Of a stretch of DNA of 34,984 nt, positions 20,315 to 30,934 are shown piece by piece. How positions within the stretch are numbered: the first letter of the stretch is position 1; every line of letters starts with the position of its first letter. A model generated the notes under the pieces. It was not told the origin of the DNA. It did not search any database and worked only from the letters and a program-made list of their open reading frames with translations. The stretch is taken from assembly GCA_945878605.1 (NCBI GenBank), contig CAMCTR010000003.1:1-34984 (forward strand), in the 5' to 3' direction. The DNA comes from Candidatus Methylopumilus universalis (GTDB lineage: Bacteria; Pseudomonadota; Gammaproteobacteria; Burkholderiales; Methylophilaceae). The position numbers and the translations under genes were made by a program.

Positions 20315-22204
20315 TTAGAAGCTAACTTGAGAGCCTAGTTCCACAACGCGATTAGGCGGCAGCTTAAATTGGTTGGTGATAGTTTCTGCTGATCTAAATA
20401 AACCGATAAAGATTTTTTTACGCCAAAGTGACATATCAGGGCTTTCGCAGGCGATTAGTATTTCTTTACCTACAAAAAAAGAAGTGTCCATAGAGTCTAG
20501 CTCTAGCCCTTGCGATGCACAGAGCTCTATATCGCGTGGTAAATCGGGCTCATCCTTAAATCCATAATTGACTGTTACCTTATAAAACTCATGTGGCAAT
20601 TTTTCAACGAGGACCAATTCATCTTTGGGGGCGTGAGGAAAGTCAGAGAATTTGACAGTTAGAATAACAACTTTTTCATGTAAAACTTTGTTGTGTTTTA
20701 GATTGTGCAACATTGCATGTGGAACCCCATCAGGGTTAGGGGTCATAAATAATGCAGTGCCTGGGACACGGGCAGGTGGATGTTGACCTATCGCTTCGAT
20801 GAACGGGGTGAGTTCCATCGCGTCATTTTTGAGATTTGCATAAAGTAACGATCGACCAGTTTTCCATGTCACCATTAGGGTGAAAATAACGATGCCAATA
20901 ACCAGTGGTACCCAGCCACCATCAGGAATTTTGAGTACATTAGCGGTAAAGAAAGACACATCTACAACAAGGAACGTTGCAATCAATGCGCCAGTTTTCA
21001 GTTTTCCCCATCCCCAAATGTGATGAAAAACAATGCCAGCGAGAAGCGATGTAATGACCATGTCACCAGTTACTGCAATACCATATGCTGCAGCAAGGTT
21101 GCCAGAAGACTTAAAGCCAAGCACTAGCACCATGATTCCAATCATCAAGCCCCAGTTTACGCGAGGCATATAAATCTGACCTTCTTGGCTCTCGGAGGTA
21201 TGTTCGACGTGCATCCGAGGTAAATAGCCCAATTGCAAAGCTTGCCTTGATACTGAAAAGGCACCCGTGATCACCGCCTGTGATGCAATTACCGCGGCTA
21301 ATGTAGCTAGAACAATTAACGGAAATAGACTCCACTCAGGTGCTAGCAAGTAAAAAGGATTTTCTACTGTCTCTGGATTGGATAATACCAGTGCGCCCTG
21401 GCCAAAGTAATTGATAATCAGAGATGGAAGTACAAATCCAAACCAAGCGAGTCTAATTGGAAATCGTCCAAAGTGACCCATGTCTGCATATAGCGCCTCA
21501 GCGCCTGTTACTGAAAGCACCACGGCACCCAAAGCCACGAAAGCTATCCATGGGCTGGTGTGAAAAAACTGGTAAGCGTAATATGGATTGAGTGCTTGCA
21601 AAATAGCTGGATATTGGATGATGCTGTTGATACCCAGCACTGCAAGGGTACCAAACCAGAGCAACATAATTGGCCCAAAGAACGCCCCGACTATTGCAGT
21701 CCCTTTGCTTTGCGCCAAAAATAAAATAAAAATCACAATAAGGGTGATCGGGATAATTAAAGCATGAAGCCCCGGCGCTGCTACCTCCAAGCCCTCCACG
21801 GCAGATAGAACGGAAATTGCTGGCGTAATCATGCCATCTGCATAAAACATACAGGCACCTAAAATGCCTAATAACATAATCGTGTGTTGCATTTTTTTAT
21901 CGCCACCTGTGTGACGTGACGCTAAGGCCAGTAAAGCCATAATGCCGCCTTCGCCACGGTTGTCAGCGCGCATAATGAATGCGACATATTTCACTGATAC
22001 CACCATAATTAGCGCCCACACAATGAGCGATAAAATACCAAACATATTGGCTTCATTAAGTGGAACGGGGTGCGTGCCAACAGAAAAAACTTCTTTGATG
22101 GTGTAAAGCGGGCTAGTTCCAATGTCGCCAAACACAACGCCTAGTGCGGCCAATGTCAGTGAGGAGAGTTTTGTTTTATTGCCAGTACCAGTTGATGACG
22201 ACAT
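20315..22204 (-). CDS. kup: low-affinity potassium transporter, Kup family
   Basis: LGVVFGDIGTSPLYTIKEVF...GALYADMGHFGRFPIRLAWF-type motifs; 629 aa, multi-TM. Confidence 0.97.
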   Translation of the reverse strand: MSSSTGTGNKTKLSSLTLAALGVVFGDIGTSPLYTIKEVFSVGTHPVPLNEANMFGILSLIVWALIMVVSVKYVAFIMRADNRGEGGIMALLALASRHTGGDKKMQHTIMLLGILGACMFYADGMITPAISVLSAVEGLEVAAPGLHALIIPITLIVIFILFLAQSKGTAIVGAFFGPIMLLWFGTLAVLGINSIIQYPAILQALNPYYAYQFFHTSPWIAFVALGAVVLSVTGAEALYADMGHFGRFPIRLAWFGFVLPSLIINYFGQGALVLSNPETVENPFYLLAPEWSLFPLIVLATLAAVIASQAVITGAFSVSRQALQLGYLPRMHVEHTSESQEGQIYMPRVNWGLMIGIMVLVLGFKSSGNLAAAYGIAVTGDMVITSLLAGIVFHHIWGWGKLKTGALIATFLVVDVSFFTANVLKIPDGGWVPLVIGIVIFTLMVTWKTGRSLLYANLKNDAMELTPFIEAIGQHPPARVPGTALFMTPNPDGVPHAMLHNLKHNKVLHEKVVILTVKFSDFPHAPKDELVLVEKLPHEFYKVTVNYGFKDEPDLPRDIELCASQGLELDSMDTSFFVGKEILIACESPDMSLWRKKIFIGLFRSAETITNQFKLPPNRVVELGSQVSF

Positions 22205-22297
22205 TAAAGATCAGCTTCAGGACTTAAAACAGTATTATCAATCAACTTTAGCGCTAAACCAATAGCAGAATGATAATAGCGAGTGACTTCATGAAAG

Positions 22298-23512
22298 TTA
22301 TGACGTTTTTGAAACAACGGCGTCTGCTTCGCCCGCACCAAAAGTCAGATGAATTGCATCACCAGCCTTTATTTGATTACTGTTGTTAATGATCTTACCT
22401 TCTTTGTTTTGCGCAAAAGCATAGCCTCTCGTCAAAACTGCCTGGGGGTTGAGATGGTGCAAGTTTTGCGCAATTTGGCTGAGATTGTTTTGTTGGCGTT
22501 GCAATTGTTGTTTGATGCTTAAGCCCAGTCTGTGGCTAAACTGAGCTAATTGTTTATTTTGCTGCGCAATTTGTTGTGACGGAGACACGAGACGACGTGC
22601 TAAATAATCTAGCATCTGCGCGCGTTGCATTAATCCATCAAAACTGCTTTTGTTGAGTTGTAAGCCTAGCTGTTTGAGTCTGATAAATATTGATTCGCGT
22701 GATGGTGATGCAAGTTCTGCCGCCGCAGTTGGGGTTGCGGCGCGGGTGTCGGCCACAAAGTCACAAATCGTAAAATCTGTTTCATGCCCCACACCGCTAA
22801 TAGTTGGAATTCGGCAATTGGCAATCGCACGAGCAACGACCTCCTCATTAAATTGCCATAAGTCTTCCATGCTGCCACCGCCGCGGCAGATAATTAGCAC
22901 GTCGCATTCATTCCTCTCGTGGGCGCTATTAATTGCATTGGCGATTTGTGTTGATCCCCCTTTGCCTTGGACGGGCGTTGGATAAATGATCACAGGAATG
23001 CTAGGCATGCGGCGTCTAAGTGTTGTTAGAACGTCATGCAATGCAGCGGCGTCTGGTGACGTCACAATGCCGATTTGTTTTGGGTGAGCTGGAATAGTTT
23101 GCTTAAAAGCGGGGTCGAATAGACCTTCATGTTGCAGCTTGGCTTTGAGTTTCTCGAAGGCTTCAAATAGTGCACCAGCCCCGGCGCGTTGCAAAAACTC
23201 AATGGTGAGCTGAAAGCTACCGCGCGCTTCGTAGAGTGTCACTAATGCGCGCGCCTCGACTTTATCGCCTTCTTTAGGTGTCCAGTCCAAGTAACTGTTA
23301 CGCCCTCGAAACATCACACAACTGACTTGCGCACCGGCATCTTTAAGTGAGAAATACCAATGTCCAGAAGCGGCGCGGGTGAGATTTGATATTTCGCCTG
23401 ATACCCAAAACAGCGGAAAGCTTTGCTCGAGTACTTCTTTCGCCAAGCGATTCAATTCGCTGACAGTGAGCACTTTTGGTGAAGCAATACTCGCTTGTTC
23501 TGTGTCTATCAT
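22298..23512 (-). CDS. xseA: exodeoxyribonuclease VII large subunit
   Basis: N-terminal OB fold (FPLFWVSGEISNLTRAASGHWYFSLKDAGAQVSCVMFRGR) and GIVTSPDAAALHDVLTTLRRR...CRGGGSMEDLWQFNEEVVARAI...GVGHETDFTICDFVADTRAATPTAAAEL. Confidence 0.97.
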   Translation of the reverse strand: MIDTEQASIASPKVLTVSELNRLAKEVLEQSFPLFWVSGEISNLTRAASGHWYFSLKDAGAQVSCVMFRGRNSYLDWTPKEGDKVEARALVTLYEARGSFQLTIEFLQRAGAGALFEAFEKLKAKLQHEGLFDPAFKQTIPAHPKQIGIVTSPDAAALHDVLTTLRRRMPSIPVIIYPTPVQGKGGSTQIANAINSAHERNECDVLIICRGGGSMEDLWQFNEEVVARAIANCRIPTISGVGHETDFTICDFVADTRAATPTAAAELASPSRESIFIRLKQLGLQLNKSSFDGLMQRAQMLDYLARRLVSPSQQIAQQNKQLAQFSHRLGLSIKQQLQRQQNNLSQIAQNLHHLNPQAVLTRGYAFAQNKEGKIINNSNQIKAGDAIHLTFGAGEADAVVSKTS

Positions 23513-23601
23513 TGGGATTTATCCGTTACAATCTAGGCTAACTAGTTGCTCGTTATTATAAAGGATGAACACCTTGCTATTCGCATCGATTGGATTTAAA
23601 T

Positions 23602-24102
23602 ATGTTGAATAAAATACTTCAAAGCCGATCCGCTTATTTATTAGGCTTTTTAGCGAGCTTTGGCCTGGTGGCTTTGGCTTTGGTGATTCAAACGCAATAC
23701 AAATTAGAGCCGTGTCCGCTCTGCATTTCTCAGCGCATTGTGCTGATGGGCTTAGGTTTTTTGTTTTTAATTGCGGCCATTCACAACCCGCAAAAGCCAA
23801 CTTGGGTAAAGCTATATGCTTTATTGCAAACGCTTACAGCGCTTGGCGGCGCTGGTGTGGCCATTCGTCATTGGTATTTGCAAGTACATAAAGATCAAAT
23901 GTTGGTGGATTGCGGCGTGGGCTTTGATTATATGTTTGATAACTTTCCGCTTAAAAAAGCGCTGACGTTAGTGTTTCGCGGCACTGGCGATTGTGCTGCG
24001 ATAGATTGGACATTTTTAGGATTAAGTATTCCGCAATTGGCTTTAATCGCTTTTTTGGGTATCGCGACCTATGCGGTTTTATTAGCTAAAAAACGAATTT
24101 AG
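23602..24102 (+). CDS. dsbB: disulfide bond formation protein B
   Basis: 4-TM protein with CxxC in LEPCPLCISQRIVLMG and a second Cys pair VDCGVGFDYMF...GTGDCAAIDWTFLGLSIPQLALI; ATG 23602 preferred over TTG 23590. Confidence 0.93.
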   Translation: MLNKILQSRSAYLLGFLASFGLVALALVIQTQYKLEPCPLCISQRIVLMGLGFLFLIAAIHNPQKPTWVKLYALLQTLTALGGAGVAIRHWYLQVHKDQMLVDCGVGFDYMFDNFPLKKALTLVFRGTGDCAAIDWTFLGLSIPQLALIAFLGIATYAVLLAKKRI

Positions 24103-24113
24103 AAGAAATTTTT

Positions 24114-25001
24114 ATGTATAAATATTTAGAAGATTTTGTCGGCAATACGCCTTTAGTCAAACTAAAACGCATCCCCGGAAATACTAACAATACTATTTTG
24201 GTGAAGCTGGAAGGCAATAATCCAGCAGGTTCAGTAAAAGACCGCCCAGCGCTGTCGATGATTAGCCGTGCTGAAGCGCGTGGTGATATTAAGCCTGGTG
24301 ATACCCTGATTGAAGCGACTTCTGGCAACACGGGCATTGCTTTGGCGATGGCGGCCGCGATGAAGGGCTACAAAATGTTGTTGGTGATGCCTGAAAACCA
24401 AAGCATAGAGCGTCGTCAAACCATGAAAGCATTTGGCGCAGAATTATTGCTGACGCCTAAAGATGGCAGTATGGAATTGGCGCGTGATGTGGCGATGAAG
24501 CTGCAAGCTGAAGGTGAAGGTATTGTGCTCGACCAATTCGGTAATCCAGATAATCCCTTAGCGCACTACGAAGGCACGGGCCCTGAGATTTGGCGGGATA
24601 CCGAAGGAAAAGTCACCCATTTTATTGCGAGTATGGGCACTACAGGGACGATTATGGGTACCTCCCGTTTCTTAAAAGAGCAAAACCCTAAGATCCAAAT
24701 TATCGGCGTGCAGCCTGAAGATGGCGCGCAAATACCAGGGATTCGTAAATGGCCAGAAGAATATTTACCAACAATTTACGATGCTAAAAATGTCGATCAA
24801 TTGATTTATGTTAGCCAAGCTAATGCTGAAAAAATGACCCGTCGATTGGCGGCAGAGGAGGGCATCTTTGCGGGCATTTCATCAGGTGGCGGATTGTATG
24901 CGGCACTTGAGCTCTCCAAACAATTAGAAAACGCCGTGATTGTTTCTATTGTTTGTGATCGTGGCGACCGTTACTTATCCACTGGCGTATTCCCATCATG
25001 A
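24114..25001 (+). CDS. cysM: cysteine synthase B
   Basis: PLP-Lys region LEGNNPAGSVKDRPALSMI, EATSGNTGIALAMAAAMKGYKMLLVMPEN, GTTGTIMGTSRFLKE. Confidence 0.95.
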   Translation: MYKYLEDFVGNTPLVKLKRIPGNTNNTILVKLEGNNPAGSVKDRPALSMISRAEARGDIKPGDTLIEATSGNTGIALAMAAAMKGYKMLLVMPENQSIERRQTMKAFGAELLLTPKDGSMELARDVAMKLQAEGEGIVLDQFGNPDNPLAHYEGTGPEIWRDTEGKVTHFIASMGTTGTIMGTSRFLKEQNPKIQIIGVQPEDGAQIPGIRKWPEEYLPTIYDAKNVDQLIYVSQANAEKMTRRLAAEEGIFAGISSGGGLYAALELSKQLENAVIVSIVCDRGDRYLSTGVFPS

Positions 25002-25774
25002 TTCCAACTCTGGTTTTTGATATTGAAACCATTCCCGACACTGACCGATTAAAAGGCTTGCTAGGCTTGCCTTTAGAGACCTCGGCAGATGATGTAGCCA
25101 AGATTGCTTTTCATCAGCGTCGTCAGCATAACGGTAGTGAATTTTTGCCTTTGCATCAGCACCGTGTAGTGGCGATTTCATGCGTATTGCGTGAGGTCGA
25201 CAATTTCAAAGTCTGGTCATTGGGTTCCCCAGATGAGCCTGAGGGGCAGCTGATTAAACGTTTTTTTGATGGCATTGAAAAGTACACGCCGAATGTGGTT
25301 TCTTGGAACGGCGGCGGTTTTGATTTTCCTGTGCTGCACTATCGCGCGTTGGTTCATGGTGTGCAAGCGCCTCGCTATTGGGATATGGGCGAAGACGACA
25401 AAGAGTTTAAGTGGAATAACTACATCAGCCGATATCACTCACGCCATACAGACTTAATGGATTTGCTCGCGATGTATCAAGGGCGTGCCAATGCGCCTTT
25501 GGATGATATGGCGCAATTGTGTGGCTTCCCTGGCAAGCTTGGAATGGATGGTAGTAAAGTGTGGGAAGCCTATCAAAATGGGGGGATTGAAGCCATTCGC
25601 AATTACTGCGAAACCGATGTGGTGAATACCTACCTTGTATATCTGCGCTTCCAACTGATGCGCGGTCAGCTAAACCAAGCAGCTTATGAACGCGAGATTG
25701 CATTGGTGCGCGATACCTTGAATGCAGACGCAGCGCCACATTGGCAAGAGTTTATGACGGCTTGGAAATCTTAA
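24998..25774 (+). CDS. predicted 3'-5' exonuclease (PolB-exonuclease-like, DnaQ fold)
   Basis: TLVFDIETIPD (ExoI motif DxE), NVVSWNGGGFDFPVLHYRA, SRYHSRHTDLMDLLAMYQGR; ATGA overlap with cysM. Confidence 0.88.
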   Translation: MIPTLVFDIETIPDTDRLKGLLGLPLETSADDVAKIAFHQRRQHNGSEFLPLHQHRVVAISCVLREVDNFKVWSLGSPDEPEGQLIKRFFDGIEKYTPNVVSWNGGGFDFPVLHYRALVHGVQAPRYWDMGEDDKEFKWNNYISRYHSRHTDLMDLLAMYQGRANAPLDDMAQLCGFPGKLGMDGSKVWEAYQNGGIEAIRNYCETDVVNTYLVYLRFQLMRGQLNQAAYEREIALVRDTLNADAAPHWQEFMTAWKS

Positions 25775-25816
25775 GTATTTTTTATTCATCTTTATAAGTA
25801 GTAAAGTTTATTCGTC

Positions 25817-27157
25817 ATGCGTTCTCGTAAAAAATTCAAATCTGAAAACCCTATTGGTACTGCCCTGATTGAATCCTTGGACCAAGAAGGACGTGGCGTA
25901 GCCCATGTAGATGGTAAAGCGATATTTATTCGTGGCGCCTTGCCTAATGAAAAGGTGACCTATCAATCAACACGTATCAAGTCCAGTTATGAGTTCGCTG
26001 AAGTTAAATCAGTTTTAAAAGCTTCCAATTTACGCGTCATCCCAAAGTGTCCTCACTTTGGGATGTGTGGTGGCTGTGCGCTCCAGCATTTAGATTTTTC
26101 AGCGCAGGTGGCAGCTAAACAGCGCTTGCTTGAAAACGATTTGCGCCACATTGGCAAAGTAAAACCAGAAAGTCTATTGCCGCCAATTTACGGCCCATCT
26201 TGGGGCTATCGCCACAAAGCGCGTTTGCGCGTGAAGTACGTCGCTAAAAAAGACCGCGTGCTAGTTGGTTTTAATGAAAAGTCTACCCCATTTGTGGCGG
26301 ATATGAGTCGCTGTGAAGTTTTGCCTCCGCGCATTTCCGCTTTGATTACACCGCTACAGGCAATGATTGTTCAAATGAGCATCCGAGATGCCATTCCGCA
26401 GATTGAATTGGCCGTGGGTGAGCACGCTGTTGTGTTGGTGTTTCGTGTGATGGAAACGCCAAATGCTAAAGATGAAGCTTTGTTTAAAGCCTTTGCCGAT
26501 AAGTTTGATGTGCAAGTGTGGACGCAAACCAAAGGCCTCGATACCGTTCAGCCTTTCTACCCATTAAATGGCGCTAAGCTCAGTTATTCATTACCTGAGT
26601 TTGATTTAACTTATCCGTTTAATCCCACTGAGTTTACGCAGGTCAATCCGCATATTAATCAAGTGATGCTGCGCCGTGCGATGCAATTGCTCTCTCCACA
26701 GTCAGGCGAAAAGATTGCTGACTTTTTCTGTGGTTTGGGTAATTTCACTTTGCCGATTGCGCGTTCTGGCGCGACTGTATTGGGCATGGAAGGATTGGAA
26801 GTTTTAGTAAAGCGCGCGCGTGAAAGTGCGGCTTTAAACGGGCTTGCTGACCAAGTGGAGTTTACTGAAGCAGATTTATTCGATATGACACTTGAGTTAT
26901 TGCAAGGCTTAGGCCGCTTTGATAAATGGCTGATCGATCCCCCACGCGATGGTGCAATGGCATTGGTAAGTGCTTTGCCTAATGACGGCAGCTTTGGCCC
27001 AGAACGCTTGGTCTATGTTTCTTGTAACCCAGCGACATTAGCGCGTGATGCTGGCATTTTGGTGAATGAAAAAGGCTATCGCATGGTTACTGCTGGGGTG
27101 ATTAATATGTTCCCGCATACCTCGCATGTTGAATCCATCGCCTTATTTCAGCGCTAA
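25817..27157 (+). CDS. rlmD: 23S rRNA (uracil(1939)-C(5))-methyltransferase
   Basis: TRAM domain; Fe-S motif [20 protein letters not shown] motif [25 protein letters not shown]; catalytic [13 protein letters not shown]. Confidence 0.95.
   Translation: MRSRKKFKSENPIGTALIESLDQEGRGVAHVDGKAIFIRGALPNEKVTYQSTRIKSSYEFAEVKSVLKASNLRVIPKCPHFGMCGGCALQHLDFSAQVAAKQRLLENDLRHIGKVKPESLLPPIYGPSWGYRHKARLRVKYVAKKDRVLVGFNEKSTPFVADMSRCEVLPPRISALITPLQAMIVQMSIRDAIPQIELAVGEHAVVLVFRVMETPNAKDEALFKAFADKFDVQVWTQTKGLDTVQPFYPLNGAKLSYSLPEFDLTYPFNPTEFTQVNPHINQVMLRRAMQLLSPQSGEKIADFFCGLGNFTLPIARSGATVLGMEGLEVLVKRARESAALNGLADQVEFTEADLFDMTLELLQGLGRFDKWLIDPPRDGAMALVSALPNDGSFGPERLVYVSCNPATLARDAGILVNEKGYRMVTAGVINMFPHTSHVESIALFQR
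26038..26065. repeat. perfect inverted repeat within rlmD (12-bp arms, 4-nt loop)
   Basis: CATCCCAAAGTG-TCCT-CACTTTGGGATG read directly. Confidence 0.95.
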
Positions 27158-27177
27158 AAGAATCTATTTTTAAAATC

Positions 27178-28635
27178 ATGCTTAAAAAAATCTACGTTTT
27201 GCTATTTGTGTTGTTCGGCCTCAGTGCTTGTCACAAGCAAGAAGCAGATCAGCGCCAGGAAATCCGATTTGCCATCGCCCAAGCACCTATTAATCTCGAC
27301 CCTCGTTATGCTACTGATGCTTCATCAGCCCGCGTTAATCGCTTGCTTTATCGCTCGCTGGTAGGTTTTGATGCTAGCTCAAAACCTGTTGCTGATTTAG
27401 CGACATGGCAGGTGATTAGCCCGACTCAATACCGCTTTAAGTTAGGCAAGACAGGGCGCACTTTTCATGATGGCGCTTCATTAAGCGCTAAGGATGTTCA
27501 AGCGACCTATGCATCTTTTTTATCGCTTAAAGACTCTCCGCTTTCAGCTGAGTTTGCCAATATCAGCCGCATCCAAATACTAGATGATAGTACTTTCGAT
27601 TTTTACTTAAAAGCAGCCGATAACGCCTTCCCCGCCAAGCTCATCATTGGCATTTTGCCAGTGAGTCAAATTGCACAAGGGCGCGATTTTAGCCACCATC
27701 CATTAGGCACGGGGCCGCTAGCGTTTGTAAGTTGGACAAATACGCTCCAATTAAAGCGTATGGCCGATAGCCAAATTATTACCTTGCTAGAAGTGAAAGA
27801 CCCCACCGTGCGCATCCTCAAACTGATGCGCGGTGAAGTGAATATTCTGCAAGGCGATTTACCACCAGAGCTGGTGCGTTTCCTAAAAGCTCAGCCAAAC
27901 ATCAAAGTGACTGAAAGCAAGGGCGCTAACTTTTCTTACCTAGGCTTTAATCTCCAAGATAAAACGCTGGCGAATCTAAAAGTGAGGGAAGCGATTGCCC
28001 ATGCGATTAACCGCCCTGAGATTATCCAGCAAGCCCTAATTGGCAGCACGCGCGAGGCAGGCGCTATCTTGCCGCCAGAGCATTGGGCGGGGAATAAAAG
28101 CCTGGCACCTTACGCATACAACCCGGCGCTTTCTAAACAGCTACTTAAAGAAGCAGGCGTGCAATTGCCGCTTCACCTTGTTTACAAAACCTCTACCGAT
28201 GCCCAGCGTGTTCGCCTTGCCAGCATTATGCAAGCGCAAATGGCAGAGGCAGGCATTGCACTTGAGATTAAAAGCCTCGATTGGGGCACGTTTTTTGAAG
28301 ATGTGAAACACGGCCATTTTCAATTATTTGGCCTCACTTGGGTGGGTATCAACACCCCTGATATTTATGCAAAATCATTTGGCTCAGATGACGCCCCGCC
28401 AAGGGGCTTTAACCGTGGCCGTTTTAGCGATGCCACTTTAGATGCCTTGTTAGCCAAACAAGATTGGCAAGCCGCAACCAACAGTATTCATCAGCAGTTG
28501 CCTTATGTGCCACTATGGTACGAAGGTCAGTTTGCCGCGACACGCGCTGATATTATGCAATACGCACCAAAAGCAGACGGCAATTGGGATGATTTGGCGA
28601 ACGTTGTTCGCACAGCTAGCACTAAAACGCATTAG
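27178..28635 (+). CDS. ABC transporter substrate-binding protein, peptide/nickel family 5, lipoprotein
   Basis: Lipobox LSAC; SBP_bac_5 architecture (IRFAIAQAPINLDPRYATDASSARVNRLLYRSLVGFD...KVREAIAHAINRPEIIQQAL..). Confidence 0.9.
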   Translation: MLKKIYVLLFVLFGLSACHKQEADQRQEIRFAIAQAPINLDPRYATDASSARVNRLLYRSLVGFDASSKPVADLATWQVISPTQYRFKLGKTGRTFHDGASLSAKDVQATYASFLSLKDSPLSAEFANISRIQILDDSTFDFYLKAADNAFPAKLIIGILPVSQIAQGRDFSHHPLGTGPLAFVSWTNTLQLKRMADSQIITLLEVKDPTVRILKLMRGEVNILQGDLPPELVRFLKAQPNIKVTESKGANFSYLGFNLQDKTLANLKVREAIAHAINRPEIIQQALIGSTREAGAILPPEHWAGNKSLAPYAYNPALSKQLLKEAGVQLPLHLVYKTSTDAQRVRLASIMQAQMAEAGIALEIKSLDWGTFFEDVKHGHFQLFGLTWVGINTPDIYAKSFGSDDAPPRGFNRGRFSDATLDALLAKQDWQAATNSIHQQLPYVPLWYEGQFAATRADIMQYAPKADGNWDDLANVVRTASTKTH

Positions 28636-28675
28636 ATTTTAAAAAATAGCCAATCCAGAGTAAAATACTCAACTT

Positions 28676-30865
28676 ATGCAAATCAACACTATTCCAACCG
28701 TAAAGCCTATCACTCAGTACCGTCCTTATTGGGCTAAGCGTTTTGGCACGTCCAAAATGTTGCCGATGTCTCGTGAAGAGATGGATGATTTGGGATGGGA
28801 TAGCTGCGACATTATTTTGATCACGGGCGACGCGTATATTGACCACCCTAGTTTTGGTATGGCGCTAGTTGGTCGATTGCTTGAATCGCAAGGTTTCCGT
28901 GTGGGGATCATTGCCCAGCCTGATTGGTCAGATGCTGAGGCGTTTAAAGCTTTAGGTAAGCCTAATCTTTATTTTGGGATTACCGCGGGCAATATGGATA
29001 GCATGGTGAACCGCTATACCGCTGACCGCAAGATACGCTCTGACGATGCTTATACACCTGATGCTGTAGCTGGCAAGCGCCCAGACCGCGCCGTGCTGGT
29101 TTATACGCAGCGTTGCCGTGAAGCTTACCCAGATGTGCCTTTGGTGATTGGTAGCATCGAGGCGAGTTTACGCCGTATTGCGCATTACGATTATTGGTCT
29201 GATAAAGTCAGACGCTCTGTGCTGGTGGACTCCAAGGCCGATATTTTGCTATATGGCAACGCTGAGCGTGCTTTGCTTGAGCTTAGCCACCGTTTGGGTA
29301 AAGGCGAAAATGTTGCTGATATTACCGATATTCGTGGCACTGCTTTTTTACGTAAAAAAATCCCAGAAGGTTGGCAAGAGGTCGCTTCAACTAATCTAGA
29401 TCGTCCCGGTAAAGTAGAAGCCCAGATTGATCCTTATGAAATGAAAATGGGTGCGGGCACTAGCTGCGAAACTGAAGCTAAAAAAGACGAAGTCGCCTTG
29501 CCTGAAGGCACGCAAGTAGTGCAGATTGTTCGTAAGCCCAAGGCAGATCGCGCTTTTCAAGTGGTGCGTCTACCAAGCTTTGAGGAAGTAGCAAAAGATC
29601 CTGTGCTTTATGCGCACGCATCTCGTGTGTTGCATTTAGAAGCCAATCCAGGTAATGCCCGAGCGCTTATTCAAAAGCATGGTGACCGCGAAGTGTGGCT
29701 CAATGCACCACCAATCCCACTCACCACCAAAGAGATGGATTACGTTTACGATTTGCCTTATGCACGTACGCCGCATCCCGCTTATGGCGATGCCAAAATC
29801 CCAGCTTGGGAGATGATTCGCTTCTCGGTAAACATTATGCGTGGCTGTTTCGGCGGTTGTACTTTTTGTTCGATTACCGAGCATGAAGGCCGCATTATTC
29901 AAAGCCGCTCTGAAGAAAGTATTTTAAAAGAAGTAGAAGAAATTCGCGATAAGGTCGATGGCTTTACAGGTGTGATTTCAGACCTTGGCGGGCCAACGGC
30001 CAATATGTACCGCATGGCGTGTAAGTCAGTTGAAATTGAAAAATCCTGCCGTAAGTTATCTTGTGTTTACCCGGGTATCTGTGAAAATCTCAATACCGAC
30101 CATTCGGCATTGATTCAGCTTTATCGCAAAGCACGTAAACTTAAGGGCATAAAAAAGATTCTCATTGGATCTGGCCTGCGATATGACTTGGCGGTCACTT
30201 CGCCCGAGTATGTGAAAGAGCTAGTGCAAAACCATGTGGGTGGCTACTTAAAGATTGCACCTGAACATTCTGAAGAGAATGTGCTTTCTAAAATGATGAA
30301 GCCTGGCATGGGCGCTTACGATAAGTTTAAAGAGATGTTTGAGCGCTTCTCAAAAGAGGCGGGCAAAAAGCAATATTTGATTCCCTATTTCATTGCAGCG
30401 CATCCTGGCACGACTGATGAAGATATGATGAATCTTGCGCTTTGGCTCAAGAAATATGATTTTAGGTTAGATCAAGTACAAACCTTTACGCCAACGCCAA
30501 TGGCAATGGCAACGGCCATGTACCATTCAGGTAAAAATCCACTGCGTAAAGTCACGGATGATAGTGAAGAAGTACCTATTCCTAAAGCAGGTGGGGTGCG
30601 CCGTTTGCACAAAGCCTTTATTCGCTACCATGACCCAAAAAACTGGCCGCTACTTCGTGAAGCGCTCAATAATATGGGGCGTGCGGATTTAATCGGCAAT
30701 GGTAAACACTGCTTGATCCCTGCTTGGCAACCGCTGGATAAAACACCACCACGCCCTGTGGAAGTGGCCAGCAAAAAACGTCTTATAGCATCACCAGCCG
30801 CAGTGCCTTTAAATGCCAAGGGTAAAAAGCTCGAAATAGGTAAGCCTTTCCGACGTTCTCGTTAA
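28676..30865 (+). CDS. ygiQ: YgiQ family radical SAM protein
   Basis: [22 protein letters not shown]-type N-terminus and radical SAM motif [27 protein letters not shown]. Confidence 0.94.
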   Translation: MQINTIPTVKPITQYRPYWAKRFGTSKMLPMSREEMDDLGWDSCDIILITGDAYIDHPSFGMALVGRLLESQGFRVGIIAQPDWSDAEAFKALGKPNLYFGITAGNMDSMVNRYTADRKIRSDDAYTPDAVAGKRPDRAVLVYTQRCREAYPDVPLVIGSIEASLRRIAHYDYWSDKVRRSVLVDSKADILLYGNAERALLELSHRLGKGENVADITDIRGTAFLRKKIPEGWQEVASTNLDRPGKVEAQIDPYEMKMGAGTSCETEAKKDEVALPEGTQVVQIVRKPKADRAFQVVRLPSFEEVAKDPVLYAHASRVLHLEANPGNARALIQKHGDREVWLNAPPIPLTTKEMDYVYDLPYARTPHPAYGDAKIPAWEMIRFSVNIMRGCFGGCTFCSITEHEGRIIQSRSEESILKEVEEIRDKVDGFTGVISDLGGPTANMYRMACKSVEIEKSCRKLSCVYPGICENLNTDHSALIQLYRKARKLKGIKKILIGSGLRYDLAVTSPEYVKELVQNHVGGYLKIAPEHSEENVLSKMMKPGMGAYDKFKEMFERFSKEAGKKQYLIPYFIAAHPGTTDEDMMNLALWLKKYDFRLDQVQTFTPTPMAMATAMYHSGKNPLRKVTDDSEEVPIPKAGGVRRLHKAFIRYHDPKNWPLLREALNNMGRADLIGNGKHCLIPAWQPLDKTPPRPVEVASKKRLIASPAAVPLNAKGKKLEIGKPFRRSR

Positions 30866-30934
30866 TCCTCCAAAATTGAACCCGAGCGCTTGGCGTTTGT
30901 CTCAATTTTACATTTCATGATTAAAGGCTAAGCC

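Noticed and set aside
23565-23612. 15-codon mini-ORF MNTLLFASIGFKYVE* overlapping the dsbB start, a possible leader peptide
   Set aside because: The AAGG element abuts the ATG with no spacer, and a 15-codon ORF is expected by chance; no attenuator structure seen.
30872-30909. AAAATTGA...TCAATTTT inverted repeat between ygiQ and the TraB/GumN gene
   Set aside because: Only 8 bp, AT-rich, 22-nt loop; too weak to claim as terminator or operator.
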